Shown: in pieces, positions 1-8,763 of the stretch | How the letters are laid out: every line of letters begins with the position of its first letter | Position numbering within the stretch: the first letter of the stretch is position 1 | Source: Aggregatimonas sangjinii | GTDB lineage: Bacteria; Bacteroidota; Bacteroidia; Flavobacteriales; Flavobacteriaceae | Reading direction: 5' to 3' | DNA: 64,000 nt | Assembly (NCBI RefSeq): GCF_005943945.1 | Contig: NZ_CP040710.1 | Location: 4,509,501-4,573,500 of the forward strand | Notes under the pieces: model-generated | What the model saw: the letters and a program-made list of their open reading frames with translations, nothing else | What the model was told of the DNA's origin: nothing | The model's database searches: none | Translations under genes and position numbers: made by a program

Positions 1-575
1 TTTTTACGGAACACGAACCAATAGAACAAACCTGCAATCAGTAGCAAGGCCCCTAAAATACCCAAAAGAAGTTTCCAATACGACCCACTGGTCCGTTCCA
101 CCTGAATCAAAGGTTTGATATCGAACATTTGCTGTTTCAAGGTGTCTACCGGAACGGTGGCCACATTGATCATGAGCGAATCGGTAAAATAGCCTTTGCC
201 ATCTATTTCAATGCGTTGGGTTGGAAGTTTGTAGGCCCCGGAATCGAACTGCGTTAAAGCATAGGTTTTTAAGAGTGTCATCCGTTCCTTTTGGCGTAGT
301 ACCGTATCGGTATCGGATGCTTCAACGGTCTCCAAGGGAGAAAACGTCTGTCCGTCCGGAAAGATAACCTGCGCGGTAGAGTCTACCTCGACCGTGACCT
401 TAAAGGTAACCTGCTCTCCGATTTTTATAAAGGTGGTATCGACCTCCGAAGCGATTTTCGGGGTGGTTTGGGTATATGCGTTTGAAGCGTAGAGCAAAAA
501 TAAGCCCATGACGAGACATCGCATCACCAGAGCGGCCGACTTCTTTGTTAGCACTTCATAGCTTGTACTTCGCAT
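1..575 (-). CDS. BatD-like membrane protein, partial (C-terminus outside window)
   Basis: Reading leftward from an ATG at 573-575, about 191 codons stay open to the window edge. The product starts with a hydrophobic signal segment (residues about 15-37), continues as a beta-rich periplasmic region containing a VDTTFIKIGEQVTFKV-type stretch typical of BatD/oxygen-tolerance proteins, and has a transmembrane segment near residue 170-190 (LLLGILGALLLIAGLFYW). Its ATG overlaps the TGA of the upstream DUF58 gene by one base, so the two are translationally coupled. Together with the MoxR ATPase further upstream, this is the start of the Bacteroidota Bat operon, whose VWA and TPR genes would lie beyond the left edge. 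The precise subfamily (short BatD-like versus full BatD) cannot be told from the fragment. Confidence 0.7.
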   Translation of the reverse strand, partial: MRSTSYEVLTKKSAALVMRCLVMGLFLLYASNAYTQTTPKIASEVDTTFIKIGEQVTFKVTVEVDSTAQVIFPDGQTFSPLETVEASDTDTVLRQKERMTLLKTYALTQFDSGAYKLPTQRIEIDGKGYFTDSLMINVATVPVDTLKQQMFDIKPLIQVERTSGSYWKLLLGILGALLLIAGLFYWFVFRK

Positions 576-1441
576 CACCCTCTTCTTTTGAAATACCTCA
601 GTAACTTTTTAACGTAGCTTTCATCTACCCTACAGCTTAAAGTACCACAGCCAGATTTGGTAAAGGTTTCCCGAAAATAGTCTACTCGTTCTCGATGGTA
701 TTGACCGTAAGCCATTCGAACGCTTTTGGATTGGGTGTTCACCAACTGCACTTTTCCGGTTTCGGCATCCTGCATCTGCACCATGCCCAAATTGGGAATG
801 GATTCTTCCTTTTCGTCAAAAACCCGAATACCGGTTACATCATGCTTATTGCCTGCGATTTTCAAGGTCTTTTCGTAGTCGCTCGCAATAAAGTCCGAAA
901 GCACGAAAACGATGGCCTTCTTTTTAAGGACGCTACTGAGAAACTTAAGTGCCTCCGACAAATCGGTCTTGTTACTTTTCGGTTTAAACTCCAATAGCTC
1001 CCGAATAATACGTAGCACATGGCTTTTTCCCTTCTTAGGCGGAATAAACAATTCTACCGTATCTGAAAATAGCATTAAACCCACCTTATCGTTGTTCTGT
1101 AAGGCTGAAAAGGCCAAGGTAGCCGATATTTCGGTAATAATCTCTTTTTTGAATTGGTTGGTGGTACCGAAGAGTTCCGAGCCGCTGACATCTGCGACCA
1201 ACATCATGGTAAGTTCGCGTTCTTCCTCAAAAACCTTTACAAAAGGTTCGTTGTACCGTGCGGTCACGTTCCAATCGATACTACGTACATCATCACCGAA
1301 TTGATATTGGCGTACCTCGCTAAACGTCATTCCTCGACCTTTAAAGGTAGAATGATATTCCCCACCAAAAATATGGTCGGAAAGACGGCGCGTCTTGATC
1401 TCGATTTTACGTACTTTTTTAAGTAGTTCCTTGGTATCCAT
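575..1441 (-). CDS. DUF58 domain-containing protein (Bat operon)
   Basis: A 288-residue soluble protein. It carries the DUF58 signature around residues 33-62 (GRGMTFSEVRQYQFGDDVRS, then IDWNVTARYNEPFVK) followed by a von Willebrand A-like fold with a partial MIDAS (VADVSGSE near residue 83). DUF58 proteins are partners of MoxR-type AAA ATPases and are thought to act in chaperone-like assembly of membrane or periplasmic complexes. The gene lies 164 bp downstream of the MoxR gene on the same strand and overlaps the next gene by one base, as expected for the Bat (aerotolerance) operon of Bacteroidota. The family call is clear; the exact cellular role is not established. Confidence 0.92.
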   Translation of the reverse strand: MDTKELLKKVRKIEIKTRRLSDHIFGGEYHSTFKGRGMTFSEVRQYQFGDDVRSIDWNVTARYNEPFVKVFEEERELTMMLVADVSGSELFGTTNQFKKEIITEISATLAFSALQNNDKVGLMLFSDTVELFIPPKKGKSHVLRIIRELLEFKPKSNKTDLSEALKFLSSVLKKKAIVFVLSDFIASDYEKTLKIAGNKHDVTGIRVFDEKEESIPNLGMVQMQDAETGKVQLVNTQSKSVRMAYGQYHRERVDYFRETFTKSGCGTLSCRVDESYVKKLLRYFKRRG

Positions 1442-1605
1442 GTGGCCCCACCCGACCTCCCCTCAGGAGAGGAGTCTATGGCGTGTCTAATTTGTGTTAA
1501 CTGTGGTCTTAATTGGTCAGTAGTTATAATTGATTTAGACGCTTTTCACAATAGAAAAACGTATAGCACCCAAAAAGAAAGCCTCCAAAAGGGGGATTAA
1601 AGGGG
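1442..1605. repeat. Intergenic spacer with two repeat-like GC-rich palindrome remnants
   Basis: The spacer between the MoxR and DUF58 genes contains an imperfect palindrome at about 1455-1473 (ACCTCCCCTCAGGAGAGG) and a GC-rich stretch at about 1585-1605 (CTCCAAAAGGGGGATTAAAG). Both resemble the short CTCTCC/GGAGAGG and CCTCC/GGAGG elements scattered in flavobacterial intergenic DNA, and a related copy lies at 32738-32775 in this window. No start codon with coding potential was seen. Assignment as an interspersed repeat is from pattern memory, not a search. Confidence 0.35.
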
Positions 1606-2607
1606 CTAAGGTACTTCAATCTCGTTAACGATCTTGTTGATGATTTCCTCGGAAGTGATGTACTCGGCCTCTGCTTCGTAGGTAATCCCGATGCGATGGC
1701 GAAGTACATCATGTACGACTGCCCTCACATCCTCGGGCACCACATAGCCCCTACGTTTGATAAAGGCATAGCATTTGGCGGCTATTCCGAGATTGATACT
1801 ACCCCTTGGCGAGGCACCGAAACTTATGAGTGGTTTCAGGCTTTCTAGATTGTATTTTTCGGGATAGCGGGTCGCGAAAACCAAATCAAGAATGTACTTT
1901 TCTATTTTCTCGTCCATGTAAACATCCCTAACAGCCTTCTGCGCACTCAAAATCTGGTCGATACTCACCACCGGGTTTACGGCTTCATAGGCATCGTTCA
2001 AATTTTGACGCATGATCATTTGCTCCTCGTTCATCTTCGGATAATCGATAACGGTCTTGAGCATAAAACGGTCAACCTGGGCCTCAGGCAAAGGGTAAGT
2101 ACCCTCCTGCTCGACCGGGTTTTGCGTGGCCATAACCAGAAAAGGCTTGTCGAGAACGAAGGTTTGATCCCCTATGGTCACTTGTTTTTCCTGCATGGCT
2201 TCCAAGAGAGCGGACTGAACCTTGGCGGGAGCACGGTTAATTTCATCTGCCAATACGAAATTGGCGAAAATCGGACCTTTCTTTATAGAAAAATCGTTTA
2301 CTTTCATATTGTAGATCATTGTACCGACAACATCGGCAGGCAAGAGATCCGGAGTAAACTGAATTCGGCTAAAACTGCCTTTTACAGCCTTCGAAAGCGT
2401 ATTGATGGCCAGTGTCTTTGCAAGTCCTGGAACACCTTCCAAAAGAATATGGCCCTGTCCTAATAGCCCTATGAGCAGGCGTTCGACCATGTGTTTTTGA
2501 CCCACGATGATCTTGTTCATCTCTAAAATCAGAAGGTCGATAAAAGCACTTTCTTGGGCAATTTTTTCGTTCACGGCGCTAATATCCACAGTGGTATTTT
2601 CTTCCAT
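1606..2607 (-). CDS. MoxR family AAA+ ATPase
   Basis: A 333-residue cytoplasmic ATPase of the MoxR class. The Walker A motif is GVPGLAKT (about residue 58-65), Walker B is VLADEINRAPAK (about 118-129), and sensor 1 is MATQNPVEQEG (about 160-170); the C-terminal lid domain fills residues 240-333. Length matches the family. MoxR ATPases act with DUF58 and VWA proteins as chaperones for assembly of other complexes, and in Bacteroidota they open the Bat operon, as here. It is the promoter-proximal gene of this leftward operon. The region upstream (2608-2944) is a divergent intergenic region shared with the aldo/keto reductase. Confidence 0.95.
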   Translation of the reverse strand: MEENTTVDISAVNEKIAQESAFIDLLILEMNKIIVGQKHMVERLLIGLLGQGHILLEGVPGLAKTLAINTLSKAVKGSFSRIQFTPDLLPADVVGTMIYNMKVNDFSIKKGPIFANFVLADEINRAPAKVQSALLEAMQEKQVTIGDQTFVLDKPFLVMATQNPVEQEGTYPLPEAQVDRFMLKTVIDYPKMNEEQMIMRQNLNDAYEAVNPVVSIDQILSAQKAVRDVYMDEKIEKYILDLVFATRYPEKYNLESLKPLISFGASPRGSINLGIAAKCYAFIKRRGYVVPEDVRAVVHDVLRHRIGITYEAEAEYITSEEIINKIVNEIEVP

Positions 2608-2944
2608 ATATAAATTATTGGATTTTGGTTTTTATTGGTTTGGTTTTCGAACTGTATCAAACGGTGACGCAAATTGAAAATTTATTCACTGGTTTGCTGT
2701 TAACGATTGGTTAAAAATTGTCCGAAGCCCCTATTTTTATGAAGTTTTTAAGGGAATTCTTTTTAATTTCAACCCCTTGTAAAATTCGCCTGCTTTAATG
2801 GCCGTGTGCCTTGAAAATGGAAGAGCGAAATAGCCGACAAATCTGAAATGAATAGCATCAAAATATTTTGTGGATATTCGAGGAATACGAATCTGATTTG
2901 AATTTTTATGCATGGTTCAATAGAAACGATCTGAACACTAATAA
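2608..2944. other. Divergent intergenic region, no gene seen
   Basis: 337 bp between the leftward MoxR gene and the rightward aldo/keto reductase gene. It is AT-rich and should contain both promoters, but no exact TAnnTTTG box was found; near matches such as AATATTTTGTGG (about 2861) are imperfect. No ORF with coding character, tRNA or strong hairpin was seen. Confidence 0.5.
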
Positions 2945-3817
2945 ATGGAAGAAACTACGTACTCAAGAATAATTTCAGGCTGCATGAATTGGGGCATTTG
3001 GGACAAGAAATTCTCTAGCCGACAAATTATCGATATGCTCGAATACGCCTTGGAAATCGGAATTACGACTTTTGATCATGCCGACATTTATGGCGGCTAC
3101 ACTACGGAAAACGATTTTGGAAAGGCCTTCGCCGAAAGTAAAATTGCACGTGAACGTATTCAACTGATTACCAAATGTGGTATTCAAATGCACTCGGAAG
3201 TCCGCCCGAATGTGATAAAGCATTATGAGTATTCGGCGGCCTATATCATTAGTTCGGTAGAACGCTCACTTCAAAATCTGAGAACCGACTATATTGATAT
3301 GTTATTGTTACACCGCCCTAGCCCGTTGATGAATCCTGAAATTATCGCAGAGGCGATAACGCGACTGCGGAATGATGGCAAAATCAGGGACTTTGGGGTT
3401 TCTAATTTTACCCCCTCACAGATTGCGATGCTCGAAAAAGCGATTCCCGTAGCTTCCAATCAAATCGAATTTTCATTAACGGCAAACGATGCGATGAATA
3501 ATGGATGTTTGGATGATAGCATTACCCATGATCGAATGATGATGTCCTGGAGCCCGTTGGGATCATTTTTTAAAGAGAAAGCCGAGCGGGCATTGCGAAT
3601 TCAAAAGGTAATGCAAAAAATGAAGGAAAAATACAGGGCTACGGAAGATCAGTTATTGTTGGCCTGGGTGCTGAAACATCCTTCGAAAATACATCCTGTA
3701 GTGGGTACAACAACGAAGTCACGCCTAAAAAATGCTATCGCGGCCCAACAGATAGCTATGGAATTGACCGATTGGTATATTTTGCTGGAAGCAAGTAGGG
3801 GCCATGAAGTGGCATAA
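2945..3817 (+). CDS. Aldo/keto reductase (YdhF-like)
   Basis: A 290-residue NAD(P)H-dependent aldo/keto reductase. The usual catalytic residues are visible: Asp and Tyr in FDHADIYGGY (about residues 43-52), Lys in LITKCGIQ (about 74-81) and His in DMLLLHRPSP (about 117-126). The NADP-binding end contains VVGTTTKSRLKNAI (about 250-263). This arrangement is typical of the oxidoreductase YdhF/YcsN branch; the substrate is unknown. The next gene, a short-chain dehydrogenase, starts only 9 bp after its stop, so the two oxidoreductases form an operon. Confidence 0.93.
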   Translation: MEETTYSRIISGCMNWGIWDKKFSSRQIIDMLEYALEIGITTFDHADIYGGYTTENDFGKAFAESKIARERIQLITKCGIQMHSEVRPNVIKHYEYSAAYIISSVERSLQNLRTDYIDMLLLHRPSPLMNPEIIAEAITRLRNDGKIRDFGVSNFTPSQIAMLEKAIPVASNQIEFSLTANDAMNNGCLDDSITHDRMMMSWSPLGSFFKEKAERALRIQKVMQKMKEKYRATEDQLLLAWVLKHPSKIHPVVGTTTKSRLKNAIAAQQIAMELTDWYILLEASRGHEVA

Positions 3818-3826
3818 CAACTAAAA

Positions 3827-4588
3827 ATGATACGTATGAACAAATGTGCTTTGATAACAGGGGCCACAAGTGGTATTGGAAAGGCGACCGCAGAACGTCT
3901 TGCCGCAGATGGATTTCGTTTGATCTTATGCGGTAGACGGCAAGAACGTCTCGATGAAATGGAGGAGGAATTGGGAAAGAAAACAAGTGTAGCCACCTTG
4001 AATTTTGATGTTCGCGACAAGGAAGCCGTTTTTAAATCGATATCAGGCTTGCCCGAACCTTTTTCAACAATCGATATCCTTATTAACAATGCTGGGAATG
4101 CGCATGGGTTGAACCCTATTGAAGACGGAAATCTTGACGACTGGGATGCCATGTTAGACATCAATGTTAAGGGCTTGCTTTACGTTTCAAAAGCGGTACT
4201 TCCCCAGATGGTGTCACGAAAAGAGGGCCATATCATCAATATCGGTTCCACTGCCGGGAAAGAGGTATATCCCAAAGGCAACGTCTACTGCGCGAGTAAA
4301 TATGCCGTCGATGCCATCAACCAAGGTATGCGGATAGATTTGAACCAGTATGGTATACGTGTTGGTGCCGTGAACCCGGGATTGGTAGAAACCGAATTCA
4401 GTGAAGTCCGTTTTAAGGGAGACACCGAAAGGGCGAAAGCAGTTTATGAAGGGTACCAACCCTTAAAACCAGAGGACGTAGCAGACATCATTCACTTTGT
4501 CGTTACCCGCCCCTATCATGTAAACATTGCCGATTTGGTGGTCATGTCGACCGCGCAGGCATCTTCGACTATCGTAAATAAAGGTTGA
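3827..4588 (+). CDS. Short-chain dehydrogenase/reductase (YdfG-like)
   Basis: A 253-residue classical SDR. It shows the nucleotide-binding TGATSGIGKA motif (about residues 11-20), the NNAG motif, and the catalytic YCASK (Tyr and Lys) with the upstream Ser in INIGSTAGKE. The RRQERL stretch after the second strand suggests NADP preference. The PGLVETEF segment resembles YdfG-type 3-hydroxy acid dehydrogenases, which oxidise serine or 3-hydroxy acids; this is inference. Two in-frame ATGs exist, at 3827 and 3836; the second gives the conventional N-terminus MNKCALITG and may be the true start. It follows the aldo/keto reductase by 9 bp. Confidence 0.93.
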   Translation: MIRMNKCALITGATSGIGKATAERLAADGFRLILCGRRQERLDEMEEELGKKTSVATLNFDVRDKEAVFKSISGLPEPFSTIDILINNAGNAHGLNPIEDGNLDDWDAMLDINVKGLLYVSKAVLPQMVSRKEGHIINIGSTAGKEVYPKGNVYCASKYAVDAINQGMRIDLNQYGIRVGAVNPGLVETEFSEVRFKGDTERAKAVYEGYQPLKPEDVADIIHFVVTRPYHVNIADLVVMSTAQASSTIVNKG

Positions 4589-4682
4589 TGAAGCTATCCA
4601 CCGAAAAAGGGGGTTCAACCATAAAAAAAATGGCATATTTTCCAAATTCACCTACTATAGGTAGGTACCGAACACCATACAC

Positions 4683-5819
4683 GTGATCAACAAACGCCTT
4701 CTCGTAAAAAACCTGCTCGCGCACAACGACGAGAACAGTTTTTATGATAAAAAGCGATTTATCGATATTGGCCAGAAAGAAGGGAAGGCCAAGTTCTTAA
4801 AACACGTTTGCGCTTTGGCGAACAGCAATCCCAATAACAATTCCTTTATCGTGGTCGGGGTAGAGGATGAGGACAATAAGATTGTGGGCGTCGATTTTTT
4901 CGATGATAGTAAAATCCAGAATCTGGTGAATGCATATCTTGATAATCCACCACTAATTTCCTATGAAAACATCCCTTTTCCGCACTTGCCGGAGGGTAAG
5001 GTCGTGGGTTTGGTCACCATTAAATCGAATGGGAAGGTTTGTGCGCTACGGAAGAATATCTGGAAATATTACGGCGGCATGGTGTTTTTCAGGGAGGGAA
5101 GCATCAGTTTGCCCAAAGCATATGATATCGAGCTTAAAAACAGGAACGATAATGCCGTTGCCAATATTGAGCAGCATGCCAAGAACAATATTGAATTAAC
5201 CTTGGATGGGGTTATCGATTTTATCAACAATCGCCACCCCGATATGGAAAGTAGTTACAAGGTGTTTAAAGAGCAATTTGTGGTGTGTTGGGCCGGGAAC
5301 AAAAAGAAAGTAAAGAACGAGACCTATTTTTCCCGCGTGGATATCGAGTTGATCAACGAGCAGGTGAAATTGTTCTATTCCACCTTGGACGAGGTTACCA
5401 TTTCATATGACGAACATTCGTTTACCACTATCGAATACGTGCAACTGGGTTTGGCCAAAAGGCAGAAATACTATCCGTTGGAAAAGGTGGTCATCACTTT
5501 CAACGATAATGGTACCTATCAGATTCAGAGCGACCTTATTTTCGACCCGCCACAGTACGACAAGAAGACCTTGCACCACATTTACAATACCAACAATTCC
5601 TTGTTGGAAAAGATCAAAAAAAAGATAGATTTAAAACCATCCGAGCAGAATGATTTAGAACACCTGCCCGATACATATCTTATTTGTTATCTGAACGGCT
5701 TCGAAGAGGCCAAGGAGCAAATGGAAATAGGACGGTCTCTTTTAAAAAACGAAAATCCTGAAATTTACCTCACCTTAAAAGAGTCGTTACGAATTTTAAG
5801 GAAGGTAAAATACAGCTGA
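4683..5819 (+). CDS. AlbA_2 (Schlafen-type) putative ATP/DNA-binding protein
   Basis: A 378-residue protein starting with GTG. The first 150 residues match the AlbA_2 / divergent AAA_4 domain seen in Schlafen-like proteins: FIDIGQKEGKAKFLKHVCAL, then ANSNPNNNSFIVVGVEDEDN and a VVGLVTIKSNGKVCALRK strand. The C-terminal 220 residues are not recognised. AlbA_2 domains occur in transcriptional regulators and in nucleic-acid or defence proteins, but this gene stands alone, with 94 bp upstream and no helicase, HTH or nuclease partner. An imperfect palindrome (ACCTACTATAGGTAGGT, about 4651-4667) lies just upstream and could be an operator. Function unknown. Confidence 0.75.
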   Translation: MINKRLLVKNLLAHNDENSFYDKKRFIDIGQKEGKAKFLKHVCALANSNPNNNSFIVVGVEDEDNKIVGVDFFDDSKIQNLVNAYLDNPPLISYENIPFPHLPEGKVVGLVTIKSNGKVCALRKNIWKYYGGMVFFREGSISLPKAYDIELKNRNDNAVANIEQHAKNNIELTLDGVIDFINNRHPDMESSYKVFKEQFVVCWAGNKKKVKNETYFSRVDIELINEQVKLFYSTLDEVTISYDEHSFTTIEYVQLGLAKRQKYYPLEKVVITFNDNGTYQIQSDLIFDPPQYDKKTLHHIYNTNNSLLEKIKKKIDLKPSEQNDLEHLPDTYLICYLNGFEEAKEQMEIGRSLLKNENPEIYLTLKESLRILRKVKYS

Positions 5820-5839
5820 AACGAGACCCTTCAGGAAAA

Positions 5840-7453
5840 TCATCCTTTGCGAATAGCATTCAAATACTTTTTTAGTTCTTCCCTCACCTTTGGGAACAGG
5901 AACAAGAGTCCGATCATATTTGGGAAAACCAGGGCCAAAATCATGGCATCGGAAAACTTGATGACCGCATCGAGGGTTACCGCAGCGCCCAGAACGGTAA
6001 AAATCAGAAAAATAACTTTATAGGTCAAATCGATTAGGCGGCCCCTTCCGAACAGAAATTTCCATGCTTGTAGACCATAATACGACCAGGATAAAATGGT
6101 CGAGAAGGCGAACAAGGTTACGGCAACCACCAACACGTAGGACGAACCGGGAATGGCATGGTCAAAGGCAAGCGAGGTCAAGTTCACCCCGCCCGCCCTG
6201 CTACCATCTGTCAATAGCGCCTGTCCGTTGAGCACATCGCCATATATGAATGCGCCGTCAATATTGAACATGATAATGACAAGGGCGGTCATAGTACAGA
6301 TGACAACGGTATCGATAAAAGGTTCCAATAGCCCGACTAGACCCTCCGATGCCGCAAATTTTGTATTGACCGCGGCATGGGCAATGGCCGCAGAACCGGC
6401 ACCGGCCTCGTTCGAAAAGGCGGCACGGCGGAAACCCTGTATCATGACCCCGATAAAACCTCCGGTAATCGTTGCGCGGGGTGTAAAGGCTTCAGAGATA
6501 ATCAATGAAAAAGCGTCGTCGACGAAACCAATATTCGAAAAGATAATGAAGAGCGCTGCGCCCACATATAGGGCTGCCATAAAAGGCACTATTTTCTCGG
6601 TTACTTTTGAGATGCGTTTGATACCTCCGATAATCACGATACCGACCAAAATCGCAAAAATAAGTCCCACAATACTTCCCGAGGCAGACCCTTCAAATCC
6701 GAAGCGTTCGATTATTTGGGCAGCGGCCTGATTGGTCTGAAACGCATTGCCTCCGCCAAAAGACGCCCCTACGCAAAGCAAGGCGAAAAGCATACCCAAG
6801 ACTTTCCCGAAATACGTAAACCCCTGTTCTTTTAGGCCTCTCGACAAATAGTACATGGGGCCACCATACACGTTGCCCTTCGCGTCGATATCACGATATT
6901 TTACGCCCAAGGTACATTCGACGAATTTCGAGCTCATCCCCAGCAATCCGGCAACGATCATCCAAAAAGTAGCACCGGGGCCTCCAATCGATATGGCTAC
7001 GGCTACCATGGCGATATTTCCCAAACCTACCGTTCCCGAAACCGCAGTGGCCAGCGCTTGAAAATGGTTTACCTCTCCATAATGACTTTCATCTTTGATG
7101 GTATCGACCAAATCACCCTCAATATCATTGGTTTGTGCTTTTAAAAGCGTAGCGGATTTTTCAAGATGGTCAAATTTCCCGCGAACTACCTGGATAGCAG
7201 TCGGAAAATGCCTGACATTCACGAAACCAAAATAGAACGTAAAAAAGAGTGCACCGGAAAGCAGTAGGATGAGAATTATAGGAATGCTGAAACCAAATAT
7301 TGAAATTTCGGTAAAAATCAGGTTTTCCCACCAAATCGCAATGGGCATAAAGGCTTCGTTCAGACGTTCGTCAAAACCGATTGTTTGGGCAGTACTGGTC
7401 AAAGGAAAAATAGCAAAAAGGAAAAATAAAAGTATAGATCGGTTTGTTGACAT
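5840..7453 (-). CDS. Sodium:alanine symporter family (AGCS) amino-acid transporter
   Basis: A 537-residue polytopic inner-membrane protein of the AGCS family, which couples uptake of alanine, glycine or similar amino acids to sodium. Family hallmarks are visible: ATAVSGTVGLGNIAMVAVAI (about 136-155), GGPGATFWMIVAGLLGMSSK and YGGPMYYLSRGLKEQGF, plus AFSNEAGAGSAAIAHA about residue 350. It has a leading hydrophobic segment of about 22 residues that may be a signal peptide or an extra membrane helix; many Bacteroidota AGCS proteins carry it. The substrate cannot be read from the sequence. It is monocistronic by spacing (122 bp to the upstream gene on the same strand). Confidence 0.95.
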   Translation of the reverse strand: MSTNRSILLFFLFAIFPLTSTAQTIGFDERLNEAFMPIAIWWENLIFTEISIFGFSIPIILILLLSGALFFTFYFGFVNVRHFPTAIQVVRGKFDHLEKSATLLKAQTNDIEGDLVDTIKDESHYGEVNHFQALATAVSGTVGLGNIAMVAVAISIGGPGATFWMIVAGLLGMSSKFVECTLGVKYRDIDAKGNVYGGPMYYLSRGLKEQGFTYFGKVLGMLFALLCVGASFGGGNAFQTNQAAAQIIERFGFEGSASGSIVGLIFAILVGIVIIGGIKRISKVTEKIVPFMAALYVGAALFIIFSNIGFVDDAFSLIISEAFTPRATITGGFIGVMIQGFRRAAFSNEAGAGSAAIAHAAVNTKFAASEGLVGLLEPFIDTVVICTMTALVIIMFNIDGAFIYGDVLNGQALLTDGSRAGGVNLTSLAFDHAIPGSSYVLVVAVTLFAFSTILSWSYYGLQAWKFLFGRGRLIDLTYKVIFLIFTVLGAAVTLDAVIKFSDAMILALVFPNMIGLLFLFPKVREELKKYLNAIRKG

Positions 7454-7576
7454 GATGCATATTTTGGATACGAATACCCAAGATGCAGTAAAGGAATCAT
7501 AACAAAATACGAAGTCGGAAATAATTTGAAAATGTCAGTAAAAGCAGTACCGACAAAAATGGGATTTTACCAGTAT

Positions 7577-8665
7577 TTAGAGGGAAATGTTCTCCGAAGG
7601 AACGGCCAAGCGAATTTTGCGCTCGCGCTGTGCAGACATCTCGAAAAGCGACTCTTTTAGAGGCTTTAGATGATGGTCCTGCGTCCAGTTCCCTTTTCCA
7701 AATAGACCGTCCAATAGTGCGAAGAGCAATCTTTTTATTTGATTATGGTCATTGATGTCATATTCCCTTTTAGAAGCAACGGCATTTTTTGGCTTAATCT
7801 CAAGCCAGGCTTCGGCCGTATTTTTTCGGCGTTCGGCAAATTTTAGAAATAGATTGAAAAGAGCCGGGGTCAGGTTGATGTTTCGTTCCGTATTTCCAGG
7901 AAACCCCTTAAAGGAAACAATAGAGGCTCTCTTACCATCGGAACGATTTTGGCTGATGAACTTGATTTTCAATCGTTCTGCAATGGGAATCACGCTTTCC
8001 GATAACTCTTTGACCCAACTTAAGGCCAGTGCGAAAAAAATCATGATAAGGCAGGTTTTGAATATTGCCGAGAATAGGGGAAGGTTGATAGAAGAATCGG
8101 TTAATTTGTACAACTGGGCAATCAGGGTAATCAATATGCATAGCAACGATAACCAAGCCAGGGCTTTTAACCTGCGTTTGGCAAACGATTCCCAGAGCAC
8201 ATATCCCAAGAAGCCCAACGTCAGAAAAGCGTAGTACACATCCAGTTCGCTAATGACGATTATCGCCCTTCCCGACACCATTTTATTGATGGTAGGGAGA
8301 AGCGAGAACAAAAAGGGCAGCCCAACGATATAGGTCCAGTACCTTGATTTGATGATTTGTTTCAGAGGTTTCGGCAAGTAGCGAAACCACGGCAGCGCGA
8401 GTAGGATGAACAGACTATTGAACAACGATAAAATACTGCGCCATCCTTCCCGTAGATTTTCCGATTCGGGAGCGATTTCCGTGAAAATCACCTCCAGAAG
8501 TCCCGAGATACTCCAGCACAAGACCGATAAGGCTAGCCATACCTGACCAAAATCATTTTGCCGTTTCCCGATATGCCACCAAACCGCCAATAGCGCAACG
8601 AAAGCAAACAGGCATACTGCGAATTGCCACCATCCGTAAAACGAAATGATTTCATAGTTCGTCAT
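7577..8665 (-). CDS. Uncharacterised seven-transmembrane protein with C-terminal cytoplasmic domain
   Basis: A 362-residue protein with about seven hydrophobic helices in residues 8-225 (for example VCLFAFVALLAVWWHIGK-like and TCLIMIFFALALSWV segments), followed by a soluble tail of about 130 residues. The tail has a NLTPALFNLFLKFAERR helix and later KRLLFALLDGLFGKGNW and LKPLKESLFEMSAQRERKIR. This could be a small helical or winged-helix output domain, giving a 7TM receptor-like layout, but that is only inference from topology. I do not recognise the family. It stands between the AGCS transporter and the amylosucrase gene with spacers of about 120 and 98 bp and no overlap. Confidence 0.7.
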   Translation of the reverse strand: MTNYEIISFYGWWQFAVCLFAFVALLAVWWHIGKRQNDFGQVWLALSVLCWSISGLLEVIFTEIAPESENLREGWRSILSLFNSLFILLALPWFRYLPKPLKQIIKSRYWTYIVGLPFLFSLLPTINKMVSGRAIIVISELDVYYAFLTLGFLGYVLWESFAKRRLKALAWLSLLCILITLIAQLYKLTDSSINLPLFSAIFKTCLIMIFFALALSWVKELSESVIPIAERLKIKFISQNRSDGKRASIVSFKGFPGNTERNINLTPALFNLFLKFAERRKNTAEAWLEIKPKNAVASKREYDINDHNQIKRLLFALLDGLFGKGNWTQDHHLKPLKESLFEMSAQRERKIRLAVPSENISL

Positions 8666-8763
8666 AGACTAAAGTGCAAAGAGCGCCATGGGGCAGTCTC
8701 GGTCAGTCTCAAATATAAGGAAAAGGTCTTTGGAGATATTTAAACCCACTTTAGAAGGTGCAG

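Noticed and set aside
4575-4625. Terminator-like GGTTGA/TCAACC repeat after the SDR gene
   Set aside because: Only 6 bp of stem, a loop of about 26 nt and no T tract.
5840-7453. Plus-strand ORF at 6153-6731 within the AGCS transporter
   Set aside because: Reads antisense to a conserved transporter gene and is biased by the reverse complement of hydrophobic codons.
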